A stretch of 8,809 bases of DNA from Phycisphaerae bacterium (GTDB lineage: Bacteria > Planctomycetota > Phycisphaerae > SM23-33), in NCBI GenBank assembly GCA_022866005.1, contig JALHTV010000315.1, forward strand, positions 1-8,809, written 5' to 3'. The translations under genes and the position numbers were made by a program. Below are positions 1-5,947 of the stretch, piece after piece. Within the stretch, counting starts at the first letter, position 1. The number at the start of each line of letters is the position of its first letter. Under the pieces are notes generated by a model that saw only the letters and a list, made by a program, of their open reading frames with translations, had not been told where the DNA came from and did not search any database.

Positions 1-166
1 CACGGTCACCGGGGCGCAGGTCCAGATGCACGCTCCACAGGCAGTGCGGGCAGTGGTTGCGGTGGGCCGTGCCGCCGGGGTCGGGGCTGACCACCAGAGC
101 GCAGTGCTCGCAGATAAAGGCGCTCGGGCCCGGCGCGGGCCGGCGCCTGTTGTCGTCTCTTGACAA
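1..166 (-). CDS. RNHCP-domain zinc-ribbon protein (partial, C-terminus beyond window edge)
   Basis: The reading frame on the minus strand contains FICEHC, then GTAHRNHCPHCLWSVHLD and RPGDR. This is the signature of the RNHCP family, small proteins named after that motif. Two CxxC pairs (CEHC and CPHC) look like a four-cysteine zinc-binding site. The family has no established function; the fold suggests a zinc ribbon that might bind nucleic acid or protein. An in-frame TGA at 229-231 blocks extension upstream, and no ATG or GTG lies between it and the domain. The only usual start is TTG at 164-166, preceded by GGAG with about eight bases between. It gives a short basic leader (SRDDNRRRPAPG) before the ribbon, a normal layout for the family. 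About 55 codons are visible; the rest lies left of base 1. Family assignment is firm; the start is an inference. Confidence 0.8.
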   Translation of the reverse strand, partial: MSRDDNRRRPAPGPSAFICEHCALVVSPDPGGTAHRNHCPHCLWSVHLDLRPGDR

Positions 167-329
167 AGCTTTCTCTCCGGTCTTGGTGGACTCCTTCTTT
201 GGGTCTGGGACGCGTCGAGGTTTTGCATCTCAGGGCAGTCATAGGGCGTTCCTTTCACCAAAGGGGTGCGTCAGGGGTCATCAGGCAGAGTGCACCGGTC
301 ACCGGCGCGGCGCGATGGAAGAGGCAGAC
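167..329. other. Upstream region of the RNHCP gene, no gene seen
   Basis: This stretch should hold the promoter of the leftward RNHCP gene, but I see no convincing -35/-10 pair. A 5-base hairpin (CCTTTCACCAAAGG, 250-263) and a ribosome-binding-like AAAGGA ahead of an ATG at 240-242 are present. That ATG opens a frame shifted from the RNHCP protein and looks non-coding. Confidence 0.4.
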
Positions 330-366
330 AAAAAACCATCGGCCGCCCATACCGGACGGCCGACGG
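330..366 (-). terminator. Rho-independent terminator closing the cyclase transcript
   Basis: TCGGCCG at 339-345 and CGGCCGA at 357-363 are perfectly complementary across an 11-base loop. Two more G-C pairs (336-337 with 365-366) extend the stem past one mismatch. Read on the minus strand, the stem is followed at once by GG and then six T (330-335). This is a textbook intrinsic terminator for transcription arriving from the cyclase gene at 520-1437. It also separates that unit from the RNHCP gene further left. Confidence 0.75.
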
Positions 367-392
367 AGAAGGGCCTACGCCAAAAGCCTAGC

Positions 393-446
393 TCAGCAGG
401 CAGTCCGGAGGTGCACACGCAGGCCTTGAACTTCTCTTACCGTCAT
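393..446 (-). CDS. Putative 17-residue micro-ORF with perfect Shine-Dalgarno
   Basis: The minus strand reads AAGGAGGTG (452-460), seven bases, then ATG (444-446), then MTVREVQGLRVHLRTAC and TGA at 393-395. The ribosome-binding site is the full complement of the 16S rRNA tail and is the strongest in the window. The ORF lies 74 bases past the stop of the cyclase gene and before the terminator at 330-366, so it should share the cyclase transcript. I recognise no family. It could be a translated small peptide, a regulatory leader-like ORF, or the surviving first codons of a lost gene such as an effector. Whether it is translated cannot be told from sequence alone. Confidence 0.35.
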   Translation of the reverse strand: MTVREVQGLRVHLRTAC

Positions 447-458
447 CCGCGCACCTCC
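407..458 (-). promoter_or_regulatory. Hairpin that could sequester the micro-ORF ribosome-binding site
   Basis: On the minus strand GGAGGTGCGCG (448-458) can pair with TGTGCACCTCC (407-417). Eight pairs are Watson-Crick in a row (GGAGGTGC with GCACCTCC), followed by three pairs of which two are G-U. The 30-base loop holds the ATG at 444-446. Folded, the Shine-Dalgarno sequence would be hidden in the stem; opening it would expose a very strong site. This resembles translational switches such as thermometers, but no ligand or condition can be inferred. Confidence 0.3.
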
Positions 459-519
459 TTCCCGCAAGAACTGACCACAACCATCCTACCGCGCGGCGCA
501 CGCCCAGACCACGGGGCAA

Positions 520-1437
520 TCACGATTCGTTGCGGCCTGCCTGCAGGCCCCACAGCGGGAGCCGTGATTCGATGTAATGCTGCAAGAGGTAATACCGAAC
601 TGCGAGCTTGGCGTTTCCTTCTTGCCGAAATCTGACCGCCGCGCCCCGAACGAAGTCGTACCCCTTTTGTACGAAATCGGGGGCAGATTCTGGGCTCACT
701 TCACGTGCACCCTGCCCAATGAAGTCCACAATCCAATTCCCATCCACGTCCTGGCATAGCAGGGAATGACACAGGGAGGCCAACCCCTCCATTATGGCCT
801 GAACCTTCTTATCGAAGCTATACAAGGGATTCTCTCGGCGTAGGAAGTCTAAGACACACTTCGATACAATCACTCGCGGGCCACCTGCAACTTCGCGCTG
901 AAGGTGGTCGGCTTCCGCTAAGGCGGGCCCATAGAAACTCTTATCCTCCAACAACCCTCCAACCCCAATCGTTATGCCCCCCCTGACAGGAGTACCGTCG
1001 GCCAGTGAAAGCACCATAGCCGTGCAACACGCGCCCAACACGTCACATAAGCCCGATACCGCGTAATCACCGTGGTCACTCTGAATCGGTGAACTGAACA
1101 CGAAAGTGTCCGAGAACCGCTCCGTCTCGACTGCCGCTGCGCAACGTTGCCTAAGGCGGTGATACTCTTTCTGTTGTTCCTCAGGCAAGTTGGCGATCAG
1201 ATCTGAGGGGGGGTGCGTCCTGAGCTGATGGAAGTAATCGAGGAAATCCTTCGTGAACTTCACGAGCGGACCAACTGACTGCTTCACCGCATTGCGGGAC
1301 TCTCCGGTGATTTGTCCATCCTCAGTACGCCGGGCCCACTGCTTGAGCTTGTCCTTCTGCCCCAGCACGTCGATAAGGCAGACCACATAGTCGCCATAGT
1401 TGTCGACTTGCAGATCATCATTGTTGCCTATGGGCAC
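520..1437 (-). CDS. Class III nucleotidyl cyclase-like protein, Pycsar-type (orphan)
   Basis: This 305-residue soluble protein has no signal peptide or membrane segment. Its layout matches class III cyclases. LIDVLG carries Asp23 and FSDTFVF carries Asp110, the expected two metal-binding aspartates. RGGITIG (152-158) and YGPALAEADHL (169-179) follow, then GGPRVIVS. The C-terminal stretch (YYLLQHYIES) resembles the KY-WL-Y-N ending of stand-alone cyclases used in Pycsar anti-phage systems, which make cCMP or cUMP. The Asn and Arg that normally stabilise the transition state appear as Ala174 and His178, and Glu106 stands where adenylate cyclases have a base-reading Lys. Activity and product are therefore uncertain. 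A helical segment of about 65 residues (40-105) separates the two aspartates, longer than usual. The start is GTG at 1435-1437 with GAAGGAG six bases upstream. GC content is lower than in the right-hand genes. No effector gene is adjacent. The fold call is moderate; a defence role is inference. Confidence 0.55.
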   Translation of the reverse strand: MPIGNNDDLQVDNYGDYVVCLIDVLGQKDKLKQWARRTEDGQITGESRNAVKQSVGPLVKFTKDFLDYFHQLRTHPPSDLIANLPEEQQKEYHRLRQRCAAAVETERFSDTFVFSSPIQSDHGDYAVSGLCDVLGACCTAMVLSLADGTPVRGGITIGVGGLLEDKSFYGPALAEADHLQREVAGGPRVIVSKCVLDFLRRENPLYSFDKKVQAIMEGLASLCHSLLCQDVDGNWIVDFIGQGAREVSPESAPDFVQKGYDFVRGAAVRFRQEGNAKLAVRYYLLQHYIESRLPLWGLQAGRNES

Positions 1438-1498
1438 TCCTTACTCCTTCAGACAGAACGTACTGGCTCTTGGGCCGAGTAGACCATCGCATGATTCC

Positions 1499-1562
1499 GT
1501 GTGCAGCCGAGCTGCACACCCTACTCGTCTAACAAGGTAGGGTGGGCAGCTCTGCTGCCCAC
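1499..1562. repeat. Head-to-head pair of REP-like palindromic elements
   Basis: Two 26-base copies face each other across a 12-base spacer (1525-1536): 1499-1524 on minus and 1537-1562 on plus. Each begins GTAG, followed by a 9-base perfect stem with a 3-base loop (plus copy: GTGGGCAGC, TCT, GCTGCCCAC). They differ at 3 of 26 positions. Two of those are the two sides of one stem pair (T-A in one, G-C in the other), so the pairing is kept; the third is in the loop. The GTAG head and palindrome are the layout of REP elements mobilised by RAYT (TnpA-REP) transposases, and an inverted pair is the BIME arrangement. No RAYT gene is in the window. The pair lies between two minus-strand genes and might weaken read-through, but there is no T-run. 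Confidence 0.65.
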
Positions 1563-1569
1563 GAAATCG

Positions 1570-1908
1570 CTACTCCTCCACCGGGGCGAGGCACTTGCGG
1601 AGTTCGGTGTTGACTTGGTGCATGAGGTCCACGTAGTCCATCTGGGCGGCGGTGTAGCGCTTGAAGACGTCGTGGCTGACCAGCTTGCCCTCCATCTCCT
1701 CCAGGCGGTGCTTGTCGTCGACCTCGACGGGCTTGCCCTCGGCCTCCAGGTGGGCGATCTTGTCGGCCTGGGCGGAGAAGTCCTTCAGCATCGCGGCCAG
1801 CTCGGCGTGGCGGTTGAGTTCCTCCTTGGCCGCTCGCAGCGTGGCGGCCTGGGGGGATTCGGCGATGGCCTTGCCCAGTCGGGCGGCGAGTTCGACGATG
1901 GCTTGCAT
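1570..1908 (-). CDS. YlbF/YmcA-family protein
   Basis: This 112-residue, mostly helical, charged protein has no membrane segment. Its pattern matches the YlbF/YmcA (Com_YlbF) family: an N-terminal helix with ELAARLGKAIAESP, a second helix with AAKEELNRHAELAAMLKDF, a Glu/Lys-rich middle, and a C-terminal helix ending YVDLMHQVNTELRKCL. Length fits the family. In Bacillus, YlbF and YmcA with YaaT form an iron-sulfur complex that modulates RNase Y and so mRNA processing, competence and biofilm formation. Outside Firmicutes the role is not established, and no YmcA or YaaT partner is seen here. The ATG at 1906-1908 has GGAG six bases upstream. The gene diverges from the ribonuclease R gene and has its own likely promoter. 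Family call good; function open. Confidence 0.75.
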   Translation of the reverse strand: MQAIVELAARLGKAIAESPQAATLRAAKEELNRHAELAAMLKDFSAQADKIAHLEAEGKPVEVDDKHRLEEMEGKLVSHDVFKRYTAAQMDYVDLMHQVNTELRKCLAPVEE

Positions 1909-1947
1909 GGTGTTCTCCGCGGGGTAGGGCGCCGGGGCGCAGGGGGG

Positions 1948-1976
1948 AGCATAGCACGATTCGGCCCGCGGGGCAA
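1948..1976 (-). promoter_or_regulatory. Putative sigma-70-type promoter of the YlbF-family gene
   Basis: On the minus strand TTGCCC (1971-1976) and TATGCT (1948-1953) are separated by exactly 17 bases. Each matches the -35 or -10 consensus at four of six positions. The -10 lies about 40 bases before the ATG at 1908, leaving a short leader that carries the GGAG site. The region is otherwise very GC-rich, which makes the AT-containing -10 stand out. Confidence 0.4.
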
Positions 1977-2069
1977 AGGCGCTAGCGTCGCCGCGGCCGT
2001 GCGGTTAGCCTAGCGGGGGTTCTAGGTTCTAGCATTGGCTCGCCCCCAACCTGAATGCACGAGGCCGCT

Positions 2070-4292
2070 ATGCCCGATCGCTACGTCGATGCCATCATCA
2101 AGAGTCTGGCCGCCCGTGACTATCAGCCGCTCAAGCCGCGGCAGCTTGCCCGCCACCTGGGCGTGGCGGAGGAGGACTACGGGACCTTCCGCCAGGCCAT
2201 TAAGCGTCTGCGGGACTCGGGGCGCGTCGTCCTGGGCGCCAAGGACGCCCTCACGCTGCCGGAGATCGGCGAGCGCCTGACCGGCATCTTCCGCGCCAAC
2301 CCGCGGGGGTTTGGCTTCATCGTGCCCGATACGCCCAACAGCCACGGGGACCTGTTTGTCCCGGAGGAGTCCACCGGCGGGGCGATGACGGGGGACCTGG
2401 TGGTCGCGACGGTGCGCCCCCGCGGCCGCCGCGACGGGCGGGCGCTGTACGCCGGCACGGTGGTGCAGATCCTCCAGCGCGGGCAGAACCGCTTCGTCGG
2501 CACGCTCCGCCGGGCCGAGGGCACGTGGTTCGTCCTGCCCGACGGGACAGCCATGACCACGCCGATCCTCGTCCGCGACGTGGGCGCCGCCGGCCCCGCC
2601 GAGGGCACCAAGGTCCTCGCCGAGATCGTCCAGTATGGCCGCCCGGGCCAGTTGCCCACCGGGGTGATCGTCGAGACGCTGGGCCAGCGCGGGCGCCTGG
2701 AGGTGGAGACGCTGGCCGTCATCCGTGCCCACGGCCTGGTTGATGCCTTCTCCCCGGCGGCCGTGGCCGACGCACGGGCGGCGGTGAAGGCCTTCGACCC
2801 CGCCGACACCGCCGGGCGCGAGGACCTCACGGGGCTGACCGTGATCACCATCGACCCGCCCGACGCCCGCGACTTCGACGACGCCATCAGCCTGCAAGCC
2901 GGGCCCGGCGGCCGGGTGACCCTCGGCGTGCACATCGCCGACGTCTCGCACTTCGTGCGCGAGGGCACGGCGCTGGACGACGAGGCCCGCCGCCGCGGCA
3001 CGAGCACCTACTTCCCCCGCCAGGTCGTGCCGATGCTGCCGGAGATCCTCTCCAACGGGGTGTGCAGCCTCCAGGAAGGCCAGAAGCGCTACTGCAAGAG
3101 CGCCTTTGTCACCTACGACGCCGACGCCCAGGTCCACTCCACGCGCTTCGCCCAGACGGTCATCGCGTCGGCCAAGCGGCTGACGTACCAGCAGGCGCAG
3201 GGCATCTGCGATGGCAAGACCGGCGGCTACGATCGCAAGGTCGTGGAGCTGCTGCGGCGCTCGCTGGAGCTCGCCAGGAGCATCGAGGCCCGGCGGCGTC
3301 GGGCGGGCATGTTGCACCTGGACCTGCCGGAGGTGGAGTTGGTCTTCGACGCCCAGCATCGCGTCATCGACGCCGTGCCGGAGGACCAATCCTACACGCA
3401 CACGCTGATTGAGATGTTCATGGTCGAGGCCAACGAGGCGGTCGCGCGCCTGTTCGACCGCCTCCGCCGGCCGATCCTGCGGCGGATCCATCCCGCCCCA
3501 GACCCCACCTCGGCCGCCGGCCTGTCGGCGTTCGTGCGGGCAGCCGGGCATCGCATCCCGCACGGCCTCACCCGGGCCGACCTCCAGGCGCTGCTGGAGG
3601 CGGTGAAGGGCCAACCCGCCAGCTACGCCGTGAACCTGGCCGTTCTAAGAACCTTCCAGCAGGCCGAGTACTCCCCGCTCCAGATAGGCCACTTCGCCCT
3701 GGCGAGCGACCACTACTGCCACTTCACCAGCCCCATCCGCCGCTACCCTGATTTGACGGTCCACCGCGTGCTGGGGGATTACTGCCGCGGCCGGCTGGAC
3801 GGTCGCCCGCCGGAAGACACCGCCGAACTGGTGAAGCTGGGTGAGGCGATGACCGCGTCCGAGCGGCGGTCCGAGGCGGCCGAGTGGGAGCTGCGCGAGG
3901 TGCTGCTGCTCCAGATGCTGGCGGGCAGGGTGGGCGAGGAGTTCGACGGAGTGGTCACGGGCGTGGCCAACTTCGGCATCTTCGTGCAATTGAGGCGCTT
4001 TCTCATCGACGGGCTCATTCGCCTGGAGGACCTGGGCGACGACTGGTGGGACGTGGACGCCCGGTTGGGCCAGGTCCGCGGCGAACGCACCGGCCGAGCG
4101 CATCGCATCGGGGACGTGATGCCCGTCCGCGTGGCCGGGGTCGACGAGGCCCGCCGCCAGCTCAACCTGGTCCCGGCCGCCCGTCCCGCCCAACCCGCCA
4201 AGTCCAAGCAGCCTCCCGAGGCCGCCAAGCCCGCCAAGAAGAAGCACCCCCAGACGCGCCGCCGCCGCCGCGGGGCCAGGGACCGGCGATAG
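2070..4292 (+). CDS. rnr: Ribonuclease R (RNase II/RNB family 3'-5' exoribonuclease)
   Basis: Processive 3'-to-5' exoribonuclease that degrades structured RNA and takes part in rRNA and tRNA quality control in the cytoplasm. In order: an N-terminal winged-helix segment (about 1-60), cold-shock OB folds (from about 70, with GFGFIVPD), the RNB catalytic domain (about 245-575), an S1 domain (from 622, GVANFGIFVQL) and a Lys/Arg-rich tail (711-740). The catalytic motif TIDPPDARDFDDA holds the four metal-binding aspartates (262, 268, 270, 271) with the family's spacing. HFTSPIRRYPD (551-561) closes the active site region. At 740 residues it is somewhat shorter than the E. coli enzyme. An upstream in-frame ATG at 2055 has no ribosome-binding site. 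The ATG at 2070 has GAGG five bases before it and gives MPDRYVDAI, so it is preferred. No frameshift or lost key residue is seen. Confidence 0.95.
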   Translation: MPDRYVDAIIKSLAARDYQPLKPRQLARHLGVAEEDYGTFRQAIKRLRDSGRVVLGAKDALTLPEIGERLTGIFRANPRGFGFIVPDTPNSHGDLFVPEESTGGAMTGDLVVATVRPRGRRDGRALYAGTVVQILQRGQNRFVGTLRRAEGTWFVLPDGTAMTTPILVRDVGAAGPAEGTKVLAEIVQYGRPGQLPTGVIVETLGQRGRLEVETLAVIRAHGLVDAFSPAAVADARAAVKAFDPADTAGREDLTGLTVITIDPPDARDFDDAISLQAGPGGRVTLGVHIADVSHFVREGTALDDEARRRGTSTYFPRQVVPMLPEILSNGVCSLQEGQKRYCKSAFVTYDADAQVHSTRFAQTVIASAKRLTYQQAQGICDGKTGGYDRKVVELLRRSLELARSIEARRRRAGMLHLDLPEVELVFDAQHRVIDAVPEDQSYTHTLIEMFMVEANEAVARLFDRLRRPILRRIHPAPDPTSAAGLSAFVRAAGHRIPHGLTRADLQALLEAVKGQPASYAVNLAVLRTFQQAEYSPLQIGHFALASDHYCHFTSPIRRYPDLTVHRVLGDYCRGRLDGRPPEDTAELVKLGEAMTASERRSEAAEWELREVLLLQMLAGRVGEEFDGVVTGVANFGIFVQLRRFLIDGLIRLEDLGDDWWDVDARLGQVRGERTGRAHRIGDVMPVRVAGVDEARRQLNLVPAARPAQPAKSKQPPEAAKPAKKKHPQTRRRRRGARDRR

Positions 4293-4323
4293 TCTGCCGG
4301 AGGGGTCCAGGACTCTGCTGCGC

Positions 4324-4352
4324 TTGACTTGTCGCGGGCAGGGGCCGATGAT
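4324..4352 (+). promoter_or_regulatory. Putative promoter of lysS
   Basis: TTGACT (4324-4329) is one base off the -35 consensus. A 17-base spacer leads to GATGAT (4347-4352), which matches the -10 consensus at four of six positions. It lies in the 98-base gap between the ribonuclease R stop and the lysS ATG at 4391, and would give a leader of about 30 bases. It suggests lysS can be transcribed independently of rnr. Confidence 0.35.
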
Positions 4353-4390
4353 GCGGGCCAACAAACACGGCTCCCCGTGCAGGTGCGCGC

Positions 4391-5839
4391 ATGCTGGAGA
4401 AGGTCCAGGCCGACAGACAAGCCAAGCTCGAGAAGATCCGCCAGCTCGGCATCGACCCCTACGGCGGGCGGTACGACACGGCCGAGCCGATCGCGGCGGT
4501 GCTGGCCCGCTATAAGGACGATGCGGCCCAGCAATCGGCCGATGTGGCCGGGCGGCTGATCCTCATCCGCGACATGGGCAAGATGATCTTCGCCCACCTG
4601 CGCGATCAGAGCGGCCAGATGCAGATTGCCCTGCGCACAGACGCCCTGGACGAGCGCGCGTGGGCACTGGCGAAGCTGCTGGACCTGGGCGATATCGTCG
4701 CGGCCGCGGGGAAAGTGCAGAAGACCAAGACCGGTGAGATCACCGTCTGGGCTGAGAAGCTCACGCTGCTGTGCAAGAGCCTCTCGCCCATGCCGGAGAA
4801 GTTCCACGGCCTGGCGGACGTCGAGACGCGCTACCGGCGGCGCTACCTGGACCTGATGACCAATCCGGAGTCGGCAGGGACGTTCTTCAAGCGCATCGCC
4901 ATCATCGAGTCCTTCCGCCGCAGGCTGCATGAGCGCGGGTTCGTCGAGGTCGAGACGCCCGTCCTCCAGCCGATTTACGGCGGCGGCGCGGCCAGGCCCT
5001 TCACCACGCACCACAACAGCCTGGACGCGGACCTGTACCTACGAATCAGCCCGGAGCTGTACCTCAAGAGGTTGCTGGTGGGCGGCATGGAGAAGGTCTT
5101 TGAAATTGGCCCTCAGTTCCGAAATGAGGGGTTGGATGCGAGACACAGCCCTGAGTTCACCATGGTGGAGTTGTACCAGGCGTACGGCGACTACCAGGTG
5201 ATGATGGAGATCACCGAGGAGCTGATCGCCGGTGCGGCCGAGGCGGTGGCGGGTGGGACGAAGCTTACCTTCGGCGACTTGGGGCTGGACCTCTCGCGCC
5301 CCTGGCCGCGGGCGCGGTACGAGGAGCTGCTGAAAGAGCACGCGGGCGTCTCCATGCGCGACCCCAAGGCCGTGCGCAAGAAGGCGCGGCAGCTCGGCCT
5401 GGAGGAGGCCAACAAGGACGACGCCGTGGTGGTCGGTGAGGTCTTCAAAGCCGCCGTCGAGCCGGCCCTGGCGCGTTCGAACCGGCCGGTATTCGTCATG
5501 GACTATCCCGCGGAGATCTGCCCGCTGACCCGCCGGAAGGCCGACGATCCAGGCATCGCCCTGCGCTTCGAGCTGTACATCGCAGGCATGGAGATCGCCA
5601 ACGCGTACACTGAGCTGAACGACCCCGCCCTCCAGGAGGCCAACTTCCGCCAGCAGCTCCGCGGGGAGGGTGACGCGGCGGCGATGCGAGTGATGGACGA
5701 GGACTTCCTGGCGGCCTTGCGGCACGGCATGCCCCCGGCGGGCGGACTGGGCATCGGCATCGACCGGGTGGTGATGCTGCTGACCGGCAGCACCAGCATC
5801 CGCGACGTGGTCCTGTTCCCGCTGCTGAGGCAGCAGTAG
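4391..5839 (+). CDS. lysS: Lysyl-tRNA synthetase, class II
   Basis: Charges tRNA-Lys with lysine at the expense of ATP, in the cytoplasm, essential for translation. The 482-residue length is slightly under the 505 of E. coli LysS. The N-terminal OB-fold anticodon-binding domain (about 50-150) shows GRLILIRDMGKMIFAHLRD. The class II catalytic core follows. Motif 2 is FEIGPQFRNEG (237-247) with Arg244, continuing RHSPEFTMVELYQAYGDY; the usual GRNFRNEG reads GPQFRNEG here, a mild change that keeps the ATP-contacting Arg. Motif 3 is GLGIGIDRVVMLLTGS with Arg459, ending SIRDVVLFP. The start ATG has only a weak AGGTG upstream, but MLEKVQADRQAKLEKIRQLG is a normal bacterial LysRS beginning. It stands alone on the plus strand after rnr, followed by an unusual repeat region. 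Confidence 0.96.
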   Translation: MLEKVQADRQAKLEKIRQLGIDPYGGRYDTAEPIAAVLARYKDDAAQQSADVAGRLILIRDMGKMIFAHLRDQSGQMQIALRTDALDERAWALAKLLDLGDIVAAAGKVQKTKTGEITVWAEKLTLLCKSLSPMPEKFHGLADVETRYRRRYLDLMTNPESAGTFFKRIAIIESFRRRLHERGFVEVETPVLQPIYGGGAARPFTTHHNSLDADLYLRISPELYLKRLLVGGMEKVFEIGPQFRNEGLDARHSPEFTMVELYQAYGDYQVMMEITEELIAGAAEAVAGGTKLTFGDLGLDLSRPWPRARYEELLKEHAGVSMRDPKAVRKKARQLGLEEANKDDAVVVGEVFKAAVEPALARSNRPVFVMDYPAEICPLTRRKADDPGIALRFELYIAGMEIANAYTELNDPALQEANFRQQLRGEGDAAAMRVMDEDFLAALRHGMPPAGGLGIGIDRVVMLLTGSTSIRDVVLFPLLRQQ

Positions 5840-5841
5840 AT

Positions 5842-5932
5842 ACTGGTCAACTGGTCAATCGGTCAATTGGTGCGCGGCAAACCCGACGGGGGTGCGTCTG
5901 ATTGACTGATTGACCGATTGACTGATTGACCA
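5842..5932. repeat. Octamer array: inverted repeat containing a perfect 16-base tandem duplication
   Basis: The right part (5900-5931) is GATTGACTGATTGACC twice without error, itself built of alternating GATTGACT and GATTGACC. The left part (5842-5865) has ACTGGTCA twice, then ATCGGTCA: the same unit in reverse complement. The left arm (5844-5867) matches the reverse complement of the right arm (5909-5932) at 21 of 24 positions, with a 41-base loop. As RNA it could form a long hairpin in several registers. It fills most of the gap between lysS and the permease gene and ends 15 bases before that gene's ATG. It might end lysS transcription or influence permease translation, but there is no T-run and no known family I can name. 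Confidence 0.7.
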
Positions 5933-5947
5933 ATAACGGTTCGTCTC

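Noticed and set aside
167..519. Search for a Pycsar effector (TIR, transmembrane or cNMP-binding protein) next to the cyclase
   Set aside because: No frame of useful length or motif is present on either strand; only the two micro-ORFs were found.
57..635. 192-codon plus-strand open frame at the left end
   Set aside because: It runs antisense through the RNHCP domain, the terminator and the end of the cyclase gene, and has no domain features.
1499..1562. REP-like hairpins as a terminator for the YlbF-family gene
   Set aside because: Strong stems, but no T-run follows on the minus strand; the repeat interpretation explains the two diverged copies better.
1501..2013. 170-codon plus-strand open frame
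   Set aside because: It starts inside the REP-like palindromes and runs antisense to the YlbF-family gene.
2018..2032. GGTTCTA twice in tandem upstream of ribonuclease R
   Set aside because: Only two 7-base copies, with no partner elsewhere in the window; could be an operator half-site pair but nothing supports it.
2022..3614. 530-codon open frame on the minus strand across ribonuclease R
   Set aside because: It lies antisense to a strongly supported gene. Its Gly/Ala/Arg/His-rich composition is what GC-rich codon bias produces on the opposite strand, and it shows no family motif.
3779..5014. 411-codon minus-strand open frame across the end of rnr and start of lysS
   Set aside because: Antisense to two well-supported genes, low-complexity composition, no recognisable domain.
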